This document shows, in pieces, positions 1 to 8,095 of a stretch of 64,000 bases of DNA (position 1 is its first letter; the number at the start of each line of letters is the position of its first letter). Source of the stretch: Arenibacter echinorum (GTDB lineage: Bacteria > Bacteroidota > Bacteroidia > Flavobacteriales > Flavobacteriaceae); contig NZ_QLLN01000003.1 of NCBI RefSeq assembly GCF_003259375.1, forward strand, positions 610,955 to 674,954, read 5' to 3'. Below the pieces are notes generated by a model. That model did not search any database. It saw only the letters and a list, made by a program, of their open reading frames with translations, and was not told the DNA's origin. Position numbers and translations under genes: made by a program.

Positions 1-1
1 A

Positions 2-919
2 CCGGTGAAGCTGGTATTTTCCAGAGAGGACGATATGACGGCCGGTACCTATAGACCGGCAATAAAATATAGAATCAAAGCCTCCATAAAGAATGGTCAA
101 GTAACCGGCTATCAATTAAAAGAAGCTGCCATTGGAGGCAACATGTATGGATTGATACCTAATTTCTTCCCTGCCGGGGCAATAGAAAACTATCAAGTGG
201 ATGTGGCCAACTATCAAAGTAATATTACCACAGGGGCTTGGAGAGCTCCCTATACCAATTTCTTGGCCTTTGCCGAACAAAGCTTCTTTGATGAACTGGC
301 AGAGACCATGGAAGTAGATCGCATACAATTACGCCTTGATCTATTGGAAAAAGTTAAGGGAACTACGGATGAGCGCATCCAGTATTCCCCGGAGCGCATG
401 CAAAATGTTATTAAAGTGGCCGTAGACAAATCCGGATGGGGTAAAAAGCGTGATGGAGTATTTCAAGGATTTGCCGCTTATTATTGCCACAATTCCCATG
501 TTGCTGAGGTGGCCGATGTTGAGATTGAAAATGGAATGCCTGTCGTAAAAAAAGTTACCTGTGTAGTGGATTGCGGAATTGTAGTGAATCCTTTGGGCGC
601 CAAAAACCAAATAGAAGGTGGTGTTATAGATGGAGTGGGCCATGCCATGTACGGTGATTTTACCTTTATGGATGGACAACCTCAATCGCAGAACTATGAT
701 AAATACCGATTGATCCGGATGGGGGAAATTCCAGTAGTGGAATCCCACCTGATACAAAATGACCTGGCACCAACGGGATTGGGCGAACCCACATTGCCTC
801 CCGCGGGAGCAGCAGTGGCAAACGCTTTAAAAGCCGCTACTGGAAATAGATTTACCCAACAGCCATTTTCAAAATACCCAGAACTAATGCAAGTCCCAAC
901 AAAGGCTATTATAGGATAA
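2..919 (+). CDS. Molybdenum hydroxylase large subunit (isoquinoline 1-oxidoreductase beta / xanthine dehydrogenase family), 5' partial
   Basis: This is the C-terminal part of a molybdopterin-binding subunit; the frame is open to the window edge, so the start lies upstream and the GTG at 5 is internal. Visible family motifs are REDDM near the left edge, the GAWRAPYTNFLAFAEQSFFD stretch that lines the cofactor pocket, CxVDCGIVVNPxGAKNQIEGG, and GLGEPTLPPAGAAVANAL near the end. The glutamate of GLGEP (about residue 261 of the visible part) corresponds to the catalytic base of the xanthine oxidase family. Such proteins hydroxylate aldehydes or N-heterocycles and pair with a 2Fe-2S subunit, which would lie upstream. 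The substrate cannot be told. The next gene, moaD, starts one base after the stop, so enzyme and cofactor genes look co-transcribed. Confidence 0.88.
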   Translation, partial: PVKLVFSREDDMTAGTYRPAIKYRIKASIKNGQVTGYQLKEAAIGGNMYGLIPNFFPAGAIENYQVDVANYQSNITTGAWRAPYTNFLAFAEQSFFDELAETMEVDRIQLRLDLLEKVKGTTDERIQYSPERMQNVIKVAVDKSGWGKKRDGVFQGFAAYYCHNSHVAEVADVEIENGMPVVKKVTCVVDCGIVVNPLGAKNQIEGGVIDGVGHAMYGDFTFMDGQPQSQNYDKYRLIRMGEIPVVESHLIQNDLAPTGLGEPTLPPAGAAVANALKAATGNRFTQQPFSKYPELMQVPTKAIIG

Positions 920-920
920 T

Positions 921-1175
921 ATGACCATACTATTATTTGGCGTAACAAAAGATATCATAGGCTGTGCTACATTGTCCATGCCCAGCTCCAGCGAATTTGG
1001 ATCGAAAAAATCCAAGACCGTTAAGGAGCTTAAGGAGTATTTGGGCAAAATGTACCCTGAACTCAAAAAATTATCATCTTTGGCTGTCGCTGTGAACAAT
1101 TCTTATGCTAATGATGATACCATAATCGATAATTTTGATGAAATTGCACTAATTCCACCAGTAAGCGGGGGATAA
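921..1175 (+). CDS. moaD: MoaD, molybdopterin synthase small subunit
   Basis: An 84-residue ubiquitin-like protein ending in the diagnostic Gly-Gly (PPVSGG). In this family the C-terminal glycine is adenylated by MoeB, converted to a thiocarboxylate, and donates sulfur to precursor Z within the MoaD-MoaE synthase. The middle carries the expected TVKELKEYLGKMYPEL helix and the tail has DEIALIPPVSGG. Length is typical. It sits one base after the molybdenum-hydroxylase stop and 19 bases before moaA. The partner MoaE is not in this window and must lie upstream or elsewhere. Confidence 0.93.
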   Translation: MTILLFGVTKDIIGCATLSMPSSSEFGSKKSKTVKELKEYLGKMYPELKKLSSLAVAVNNSYANDDTIIDNFDEIALIPPVSGG

Positions 1176-1194
1176 GTAAAAAACAAGAGGATTA

Positions 1195-2178
1195 ATGCTG
1201 ATAGACAATCACAATAGGAAAATAAATTATCTACGGTTGGCGGTTACCGATCGCTGTAACCTGCGCTGCAACTATTGTATGCCTTCGGAAGGGATAAATT
1301 TTGCAGAAAAAGACTCCCTTTTTACCATAGAGGAACTCTGTAAATTGAGCGAAATTATGGTAGGCCAGGGGATAGACAAGATAAGGATTACCGGCGGGGA
1401 ACCTTTTGTTAGAAAGGACCTAATGGTATTATTGCGCAAACTTTCGACTTTAGAAGGCTTGAACGATATTTCCATTACCACCAATGCCACTTTGATAGGC
1501 CCCTATATTCAAGAATTAAAAACCTTGGGCATCAAAAACATCAATGTAAGTTTGGATGCCATTGACAAAAACACCTTTGAACGGATCACGAGACGTAATC
1601 AATATGATACCGTATATAACAATCTAATACGATTGATAGCGGAAGGTTTCAACGTCCGTGTCAATTTTATTGCCCTCGAGAATCAGAATACCCAAGATAT
1701 AATACCCATACTCGAGGTCATGAAGCATTACCCTGTTTCCGTACGATTTTTGGAGGAAATGCCATTCAACGGCGGCTCTAAATCCTTTAATACCATAACT
1801 TGGGATTACAAAAAAATACTGGACCATATCCAATCGGAATATTCTGAAATAACAAAGCTGGAATCTCCCAAGACCTCTACCTCCATAAATTATAAGATTA
1901 AAGGTCACAAAGGAACTTTTGGACTTATTCCCTCCTTTACCCGAACCTTTTGCGGAAGTTGTAATCGACTAAGGATATCGGCCACGGGCGATGTAATCAC
2001 TTGCCTATACGGCAAACCCAGAATGAATTTAAGGGATGTGATGAGAGGGGACAATGTGGAATCCAAAATCAAAGAGCATATCCTTAAAGCCATTGGCAGC
2101 AGATCCAAAACTGGTTTTGAGGAACAGGAAAAATATGATGGAATATTTGAAAATTCAATGACCTCCATAGGAGGGTAA
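1195..2178 (+). CDS. moaA: MoaA, GTP 3',8-cyclase (radical SAM)
   Basis: A 327-residue radical SAM enzyme for the first step of molybdenum cofactor synthesis, turning GTP into 3',8-cyclo-GTP together with MoaC. The N-terminal cluster motif CNLRCNYC places cysteines at residues 21, 25 and 28. RITGGEPFVRKDL follows. A second cluster site FCGSCNRLRIS...TCLYG has cysteines near residues 253, 256 and 270. The protein ends in the conserved Gly-Gly (TSIGG). All catalytic features are present. It is the third gene of a tight + strand run; moaC is not in view. Confidence 0.95.
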   Translation: MLIDNHNRKINYLRLAVTDRCNLRCNYCMPSEGINFAEKDSLFTIEELCKLSEIMVGQGIDKIRITGGEPFVRKDLMVLLRKLSTLEGLNDISITTNATLIGPYIQELKTLGIKNINVSLDAIDKNTFERITRRNQYDTVYNNLIRLIAEGFNVRVNFIALENQNTQDIIPILEVMKHYPVSVRFLEEMPFNGGSKSFNTITWDYKKILDHIQSEYSEITKLESPKTSTSINYKIKGHKGTFGLIPSFTRTFCGSCNRLRISATGDVITCLYGKPRMNLRDVMRGDNVESKIKEHILKAIGSRSKTGFEEQEKYDGIFENSMTSIGG

Positions 2179-2245
2179 TTCCATAGGTCCAACGTCCGGA
2201 ACAAACTTGTTCCTGGTATGGAAATTAAAAAAACAACTACAGATA

Positions 2246-2842
2246 ATGAGCTCCTCTAAAATATATGGTCTAGTACTTACCGGTGGAAAAAGTACCAGAA
2301 TGGGAACCGACAAGGGATTGATAGAATACCACGGCGTAGCACAACGCGAATATCTATATCAACTGCTACAGACGGTATGCGACAACACCTTTATGAGTAT
2401 CCGAGAGGAACAGGCCCAGGAATTCTCACCCGATCACCAACTTATTATTGATGAAAACCAATTTAAAGGTCCTTACAACGGACTTTTGAGTGCCCACAAT
2501 TTTAACCCCGAGGTGGCGTGGTTGGTATTGGCCTGTGATTTGCCCTTGATGGACGAGAATGCCCTGGAACAGCTGATCTACCTGAGAAATCCGGATAAAT
2601 TGGCCACTGCCTTTGCTACTAGGGAAAGCGGTTTACCAGAACCCCTTTGTGCCATCTGGGAACCTTCAGGTTTAAAAAAATCATTGGATTATCTGGAAAA
2701 CGGGCCAGGTACATGTCCCCGGAAATTCTTGATCAATGAGGATATTAAATTGGTATTTCCCGAGAACGAAGAAGTATTGTGGAATGCCAACTTTAAGGAG
2801 GATTATGAAAAGGTGTTGCTAAAGTTAACGCCCAATCAATAA
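2246..2842 (+). CDS. mobA: MobA, molybdenum cofactor guanylyltransferase
   Basis: A 198-residue nucleotidyltransferase that would couple GMP to molybdopterin to give MGD. The N-terminal LVLTGGKSTRMGTDKGL is the nucleotide-binding loop of the MobA family, and LACDLPLMDE carries the metal-binding aspartate. I chose ATG 2246 because the reading frame can be opened only with a TTG at 2207 and the family starts just before the Gly-rich loop. It follows moaA after a 67-base gap. MGD is not the cofactor form expected for the xanthine-oxidase-type enzyme encoded upstream, so another enzyme in the cell probably uses it; compare the MocA-type gene at 7123. Confidence 0.88.
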   Translation: MSSSKIYGLVLTGGKSTRMGTDKGLIEYHGVAQREYLYQLLQTVCDNTFMSIREEQAQEFSPDHQLIIDENQFKGPYNGLLSAHNFNPEVAWLVLACDLPLMDENALEQLIYLRNPDKLATAFATRESGLPEPLCAIWEPSGLKKSLDYLENGPGTCPRKFLINEDIKLVFPENEEVLWNANFKEDYEKVLLKLTPNQ

Positions 2843-2889
2843 TGGCCGAAGGGTTATAGAAGGAATAAAATTAAGATTGTTATTTACAG

Positions 2890-3966
2890 ATGGACTTCAA
2901 TAGATATCAAAGACAGACCGTTTTAAAGGATTTTGGACCAGAAGCCCAACAAAAGCTGAAAGACTCCAGTGTCTTGGTGGTTGGTGCAGGGGGTTTGGGA
3001 ATTCCTGCGCTTTTATATCTGAATGCCATGGGGGTTGGTACCATAGGCATAGTAGAACAGGATAATATTGAAATTACCAACCTTCAACGCCAGGTACTGT
3101 ATACGGAAGGTGATCTTGGAAAGCCAAAAATTGAGGTGGTACTGAAACGATTAAAACAACAAAATTCAAGCACTAACTTTAAGACTTTTGATACCTTTCT
3201 TACCAGGCACAACGCCTTGGAAATCATTGCTCAATTTGATCTTGTGGTGGATGGTTCCGATAATTTCCCAACTCGATATTTGATCAACGATGCCTGTGTA
3301 ATTCTAAAAAAACCATTTGTTTCCGGTGCCATTCAAGGCTTCGAGGGACAACTTAGTGTCTTTAATTATCAAGGCGGTCCTACCTATAGGTGTTTGTTTC
3401 CCAACATGCCTACTCATGAAGAAATTCCGAATTGCAACGAGAACGGGGTATTGGGGGTAATTCCGGGTATCATAGGAAATCTTCAGGCCTTGGAAGCGGT
3501 AAAAGCAATTACAGGAGTAGGAGATGTTCTTAATGGCAAACTATTGTTGTTCAATGGATTACAACAGTCTTATCAAACTATTAATTTCAATCTTCAACCT
3601 AAGAATACGGCCATAAAAAAACTTCTAAAATCTTATGGTTCAGAGGTATGTGAAATACACCAAAGCATCAGCGTACAAGAATTGGAAAAAATATTGAAAG
3701 GTCAAGAGCTTGTTCAAATAATCGATGTGAGAACGAAAGAAGAATTTATAAATTTTTCATTGCCCCAAGTGAAAGCGCTCAATATTCCCGTGAACGAATT
3801 GAAAGGCCGAATAAAGGAACTGAACTCCCAAAGTCCGATCTATCTCCTCTGCCAATCTGGAACTAGAAGTGATATGGCAGTAAGAATATTGGAAGAATTA
3901 AATCCTGAACTTGAACTTTATAATATTGTAGGGGGAGTGGATCGATTCCTTGCCCTTCACAATTAA
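2890..3966 (+). CDS. moeB: MoeB/ThiF-type sulfur-carrier adenylyltransferase fused to a rhodanese domain
   Basis: A 358-residue fusion. Residues 1 to about 245 form a ThiF/MoeB adenylation domain: VGAGGLGIPALLYLNAMGVG is the ATP-binding loop, ITNLQRQVLY and GSDNFPTRYLINDAC follow, and IPNCNENGVLGVIPG contains the conserved catalytic-region cysteine. Residues from about 260 form a rhodanese domain with IIDVRTKEEF and the active-site loop CQSGTRSD. It should activate the MoaD C-terminus and supply persulfide sulfur. The two CxxC zinc pairs of E. coli MoeB look degraded: YRCLF keeps one cysteine of the first pair and no CxxC is seen before the rhodanese part. Fusions like this are called MoeZ or MoeBR. 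Confidence 0.9.
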   Translation: MDFNRYQRQTVLKDFGPEAQQKLKDSSVLVVGAGGLGIPALLYLNAMGVGTIGIVEQDNIEITNLQRQVLYTEGDLGKPKIEVVLKRLKQQNSSTNFKTFDTFLTRHNALEIIAQFDLVVDGSDNFPTRYLINDACVILKKPFVSGAIQGFEGQLSVFNYQGGPTYRCLFPNMPTHEEIPNCNENGVLGVIPGIIGNLQALEAVKAITGVGDVLNGKLLLFNGLQQSYQTINFNLQPKNTAIKKLLKSYGSEVCEIHQSISVQELEKILKGQELVQIIDVRTKEEFINFSLPQVKALNIPVNELKGRIKELNSQSPIYLLCQSGTRSDMAVRILEELNPELELYNIVGGVDRFLALHN

Positions 3967-4012
3967 ACCCATTTTTTTGTAATTGCTATAAATATCCACA
4001 ACACTAAACAAT

Positions 4013-4879
4013 ATGGCGAAGCATTACGACCTAGAGCGATTGGGATACCAGAAAGAGGATATCCTTTTAATGGTACATGCTGATGACGCTGGACTATCAT
4101 GTTCCGAAAATGCGGCTACCATAGAAGCCTTGGAAACGGGCATTGTAAATTCCTATAGTATTATGGTCCCATGTCCATGGTTCTGGGATATGGCCCATTT
4201 CGCCAAACACCACCCGCAATACGACTGTGGAATCCATTTAACATTGACCTGCGAATGGAAGCAGTATAAATTTGGACCTGTGCTGCCCTATTCCGAGGTA
4301 CCCAGCCTGGTGGACAATCAAGGTTTTTTCCATGCCAAAAGGGAGCAAGTTAAGAAATTGGCCAAACCCCAAGAGGTTAAAAAAGAGCTTCAAGCGCAAA
4401 TTGTTAGGGCATTGGCAGCTGGAATTAAACCTACTCACTTGGACTCCCATATGTACACTCTGGGCCTCTCCAACGAACTTCTAGCCGTATACAGGGAATT
4501 GGGAAGGGAATACCAACTGCCAATTTTTTTAAGCGATCAGCTGCTGAGAGAGGTAGATAATCCTGACTCGCTACAAGAAGGGGACAACGTAGTAAATGCA
4601 GTACATATAGGCAATTTTAAGGCGATGGAAAGTACAGGTTTGGATGAATTGTATACTCAACAACTAAAAAACCTAAAAGCGGGATTCAATGTAATTTTGA
4701 TCCATCCAGCTTTTGACAATATGGAAATGAAACAGGTCTGTGTGGACCATCCCAATTTTGGTTCCCAATGGCGACAAATGGATTTTGATTTTTTCACCGA
4801 CCCCAATACAGCAAGCTTACTTAAGGAAAGAAACATTAAACCTATAACTTGGAGAGAAATTCAAAAGATAAGCCTTTAA
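4013..4879 (+). CDS. YdjC/ChbG-family deacetylase-like protein
   Basis: A 288-residue protein of the YdjC superfamily, metal-dependent deacetylases of N-acetylated sugars such as chitooligosaccharides. Metal-site motifs are visible: MVHADDAGLS with the two aspartates, GIHLTLT, and THLDSHMY. ILIHPAFDN near the C-terminus is also typical. No signal peptide is seen, so it is cytosolic. Its place inside the molybdenum cofactor operon, 46 bases after moeB and 31 bases before moeA, is unexpected because no sugar step is known in that pathway. It may be a passenger or may act on a substrate linked to the hydroxylase encoded upstream. Confidence 0.82.
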   Translation: MAKHYDLERLGYQKEDILLMVHADDAGLSCSENAATIEALETGIVNSYSIMVPCPWFWDMAHFAKHHPQYDCGIHLTLTCEWKQYKFGPVLPYSEVPSLVDNQGFFHAKREQVKKLAKPQEVKKELQAQIVRALAAGIKPTHLDSHMYTLGLSNELLAVYRELGREYQLPIFLSDQLLREVDNPDSLQEGDNVVNAVHIGNFKAMESTGLDELYTQQLKNLKAGFNVILIHPAFDNMEMKQVCVDHPNFGSQWRQMDFDFFTDPNTASLLKERNIKPITWREIQKISL

Positions 4880-4910
4880 CAAAACTCCCATTATTTGTAA
4901 CTTGTGTTCC

Positions 4911-6110
4911 ATGACTTCCTTTAAAGACGCTTATCAAAAAGTTTTGGCCCTTTATCAGGACTTTGGCCATGAACAGGTTTCCTTGGAAACTGCTATGGGT
5001 AGAGTACTAGCAGAAGATATTGTTGCCGATAGAAATTTCCCTCCTTTTAATAGGGCCACCAAAGATGGCATTGCCCTAAATTACGATACCATTGAAAAAG
5101 GCCGGACCTCTTTTAAAATAGAAGGGGTATTGGCTGCAGGTATGCCTTCCCAACTTTTGTTGGACACTTCCAATTGTCTTGAAATAATGACCGGGGCCGT
5201 AGTTCCCGACAATGCAGACACAGTGGTAATGTACGAACATCTAATTATTGAAAACGGATCGGCAACCCTTACCAAAAACCCAAACAGGGGACAGGACATT
5301 CACTTGGACGGAAGTGATCAGAAAAAAGGGGAATTGGTTTTGGAAAAACACTGTATTTTATCAGCCGCGGAAATAGGGGTCTTGGCAGCTGTGGGCAAAG
5401 CATCCATCAAGGTACTTACACTACCCAAAGTGGCCATTGTTTCCACCGGGAACGAATTGGTGGAGGTAGAAGAAGTCCCCTTACCCCACCAAATACGCAA
5501 ATCCAACATCCATACCCTATACGCGGCATTGTCAGAAGAAGGTATTGTCCCAACCAAGCTCCATCTACCAGATGAAAAAGCCAGTATTAAAAAAGCACTT
5601 GATAATACTTTAAAGGAGCATAACGCCGTCCTTTTAAGCGGTGGGGTGTCCAAAGGCAAGTTCGACTTCCTTCCACAAGTATTGGAAGAATTGGGCGTGG
5701 AAAAGATATTTCACGGGGTATACCAACGCCCGGGAAAACCGTTTTGGTTCGGAATTCAACGAGAAACAAAAACAGTGGTTTTTTCCTTTCCTGGTAACCC
5801 GGTATCCACCTTTGCAAACTATAATGTCTACTTTAAGGATTGGTTAAAACGTTCCTTGGGCCTTCCTCTACCAAAAATTGATGTAATTTTAAAGGAAGCC
5901 GTTGCCGTAAAGGGGGATTTAACATTGTTGTTAAGGGTTAAAATAATGTTTAACCGAGGTCATTTGGTAGCTTCCTTGGTAAAAGAGAATGGCTCTGGTG
6001 ACCTGTGCAGCTTGGTGAATACGGATGGATTTATAGTGCTCGAACCTAAAATTGATGCTTATGAAGTAGGGGAGTTGGTCCCCTTTGTCCCTACCAGAGA
6101 TTTATTGTAA
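4911..6110 (+). CDS. moeA: MoeA, molybdopterin molybdenumtransferase
   Basis: A 399-residue enzyme that inserts molybdate into adenylylated molybdopterin. Conserved blocks in order: PPFNRATKDGIALNYD near residue 45 (substrate-binding loop; the usual SAMDG is ATKDG here), IMTGAVVPDNADTVV, VSTGNELVE, LSGGVSKGKFDF, GVYQRPGKPFWFG and SFPGNPVST. Length matches the family. ATG 4911 is preferred over the TTG at 4902. It is followed after two bases by the XdhC-type gene, indicating one transcript. Confidence 0.93.
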   Translation: MTSFKDAYQKVLALYQDFGHEQVSLETAMGRVLAEDIVADRNFPPFNRATKDGIALNYDTIEKGRTSFKIEGVLAAGMPSQLLLDTSNCLEIMTGAVVPDNADTVVMYEHLIIENGSATLTKNPNRGQDIHLDGSDQKKGELVLEKHCILSAAEIGVLAAVGKASIKVLTLPKVAIVSTGNELVEVEEVPLPHQIRKSNIHTLYAALSEEGIVPTKLHLPDEKASIKKALDNTLKEHNAVLLSGGVSKGKFDFLPQVLEELGVEKIFHGVYQRPGKPFWFGIQRETKTVVFSFPGNPVSTFANYNVYFKDWLKRSLGLPLPKIDVILKEAVAVKGDLTLLLRVKIMFNRGHLVASLVKENGSGDLCSLVNTDGFIVLEPKIDAYEVGELVPFVPTRDLL

Positions 6111-6112
6111 TT

Positions 6113-7123
6113 ATGACACACGAACTAAAGAAAATTATAAGGGAATATCAGTCGGCCACTTCAAAGGGCCTAAAATGTGTTTTGGCCACTGTAGTGGCAC
6201 TGGACGGCTCCTCCTACAGAAGACCCGGAGTAAGAATGTTGATATTGGAAGACGGACACATGATAGGCGCAGTAAGTGGTGGATGTGTTGAAAAGGAAGT
6301 AGTAAGACAGGCACAGTCTGTTTTTGCAGATGAAATATCCAAGGTAATGACCTATAACGGTCGATATCGACTAGGTTGCGAGGGTATTCTTTATATTTTA
6401 TTGGAAGCCTTTAGACCGGATAAGCTATTCGTGGAAACCTTTGAACAAACCATAGCATCAAGACAGCATTTTAGAATACGATCCTTTTTTGAAAAAAAAG
6501 AAGGCCCCAATGCCGATTACGGCTCAATGGTCCTATTTGGCCAAGAGCAATTGCCACTGCTTCCAGGGTTCCATGCCCACGAAAAGCTTGAGGTATTTGA
6601 GCAAAGTATGAAACCCTGTTTTAAGCTATTTATTATTGGCGCCGAGCATGATACGGTGCAGTTATGTAGCTTTGCCGCCATGGCAGGCTGGGAAGTTACC
6701 ATAGTAGCCGACCCGTCCGAAGAAAAGAATATTTTGGATTTTGAAGGTGCCCATGACTTTCTGGGAATCTTACCAGAAAGCTTTCCGTTGGCCGAAGTAG
6801 ACCGACATACCGCCATTATTCTAATGAACCACAGCTATTCCAAGGACTTAAAGTATTTGTTGATATTAAAGGATTCAAAACCCATATATTTAGGACTTTT
6901 GGGTCCATATAGAAGACGGGAAAAACTTTTTAACGAACTAATGGAACTAAGCCCGGAGATCTCGTACGACTTTCTGGACGGAATCCACGGTCCGGCCGGA
7001 CTCAACATTGGCGCAGAGACCCCTCAAGAAATTGCCATTTCCATAATTGCTGAAATTTTATCGGTCATTAGGAAAAAGGAACCCATGCTCTTGAAGAATA
7101 AAGAAACCGGGATTCACGATTGA
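6113..7123 (+). CDS. XdhC/CoxI-family molybdenum-enzyme maturation factor
   Basis: A 336-residue XdhC-like protein. The N-terminal domain has TVVALDGSSYRRPGVRMLI and MIGAVSGGCVEKEVV, both typical of the family. The C-terminal half is Rossmann-like, with LFIIGAEHDTVQLCSFAAMA followed by GWEVTIVADP. XdhC proteins bind the molybdenum cofactor, protect or sulfurate it, and insert it into xanthine-dehydrogenase-family enzymes, which fits the large subunit encoded at the left edge. The start lies two bases after moeA and its stop overlaps the next start (TGATG), so the two products are probably translated together. Confidence 0.9.
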   Translation: MTHELKKIIREYQSATSKGLKCVLATVVALDGSSYRRPGVRMLILEDGHMIGAVSGGCVEKEVVRQAQSVFADEISKVMTYNGRYRLGCEGILYILLEAFRPDKLFVETFEQTIASRQHFRIRSFFEKKEGPNADYGSMVLFGQEQLPLLPGFHAHEKLEVFEQSMKPCFKLFIIGAEHDTVQLCSFAAMAGWEVTIVADPSEEKNILDFEGAHDFLGILPESFPLAEVDRHTAIILMNHSYSKDLKYLLILKDSKPIYLGLLGPYRRREKLFNELMELSPEISYDFLDGIHGPAGLNIGAETPQEIAISIIAEILSVIRKKEPMLLKNKETGIHD

Positions 7124-7728
7124 TGCCCAAAAAATTAAAAATAGCGATTTTGATCATGGCGGCCGGCACTTCCTCCCGCATGAAAGCCATTAAGCAATTG
7201 TTGCCCTGGGGCGACAGCACTTTTATAGGCAATGCCCTAAGAAATGCACAAAGTTCCAAGGCTGCTTACGCGTTGACCGTTTTAGGGGCCTATGCCCAAG
7301 AAATAAAAAAAGTAACTGATTTTTCCGGTACGGAATCAATCCTTAACCCGAATTGGAAAATGGGATTGGGGAATTCCATTGCCTACGGCACCAAACATCT
7401 TCTGAAGCAGGACCAAGAGTATGATGGCATTTTGGTGATGCTGACCGACCAACCCTTCATAGATGGACCATATTTAAATACGCTGATCGATAATTTTTCG
7501 AATTCCAAACAAAGCATTGTGGCTACCAAATATGACAATAGGGTAGGAGTGCCCGCCATTTTTGGAAAAATCCATTTTAAGGCCCTCCAGGAATTGAATT
7601 CGGATTATGGGGCTAGGGAAATTATCAAAGCACATCCAAACGATGTTTTAGGAATATCCGCTGACGGAAAAGCGCTGGATATTGACACCAAGGAGGAGTA
7701 TGAAAGGGTGAGAAAGGGTGAACAGTGA
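7123..7728 (+). CDS. MocA-type molybdenum cofactor cytidylyltransferase
   Basis: A 201-residue MobA-like nucleotidyltransferase. AILIMAAGTSSRMKAIKQLL is the nucleotide-binding loop in its MocA variant, and VMLTDQPFI carries the metal-binding aspartate (MobA proteins have CDLP here, MocA proteins TDQP). MocA makes the cytosine dinucleotide form, MCD, used by xanthine-oxidase-family enzymes such as the isoquinoline/aldehyde oxidoreductase type. The ATG overlaps the xdhC-like stop by one base; a TTG one codon earlier is also possible. It closes the molybdenum run. Confidence 0.85.
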   Translation: MPKKLKIAILIMAAGTSSRMKAIKQLLPWGDSTFIGNALRNAQSSKAAYALTVLGAYAQEIKKVTDFSGTESILNPNWKMGLGNSIAYGTKHLLKQDQEYDGILVMLTDQPFIDGPYLNTLIDNFSNSKQSIVATKYDNRVGVPAIFGKIHFKALQELNSDYGAREIIKAHPNDVLGISADGKALDIDTKEEYERVRKGEQ

Positions 7729-7782
7729 TCGGTTCGCAGTTGGCAGGTTCAAGGTCTAAAATGCGTTAGCCAAAACCAAATA

Positions 7783-7916
7783 CGTCATTGCGATGAGCTA
7801 GGGCGAAGACGCAATCTTTTTCCTAATAAGTGGGCAGCGGCAAAGAGATAATCTCTCCATTAACAAACAGATTGCCACGCTACGTCTACCTGGTGGTAGC
7901 CTTGCTCGAAATGACG
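7783..7916. repeat. Imperfect palindromic intergenic repeat
   Basis: The 367-base gap between the MocA gene and the amidohydrolase holds no convincing gene. It carries an inverted repeat whose outer arms are CGTCATTGCGA at the left and TCGAAATGACG at the right, with further complementary patches inside (GCAATCT against AGATTGC). Such REP-like or MITE-like palindromes between genes are common in flavobacteria. Both small reading frames across it are by-products of the repeat. Confidence 0.65.
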
Positions 7917-8095
7917 TCAATAAATGGTGATTATTACCGTTCAAGGTGGGTAAGAACTGGGATAAAGAAAAAGACAAACTCAAAACAACAGTTACTAAAC
8001 TTCTGCCATAGAATTCATGTTCTGCTATTTTTTTTGCTTCAAACTTTAGGTTGTCCGGATTATAGCATAAATTTAGAATCTAATTTAATGACGAA

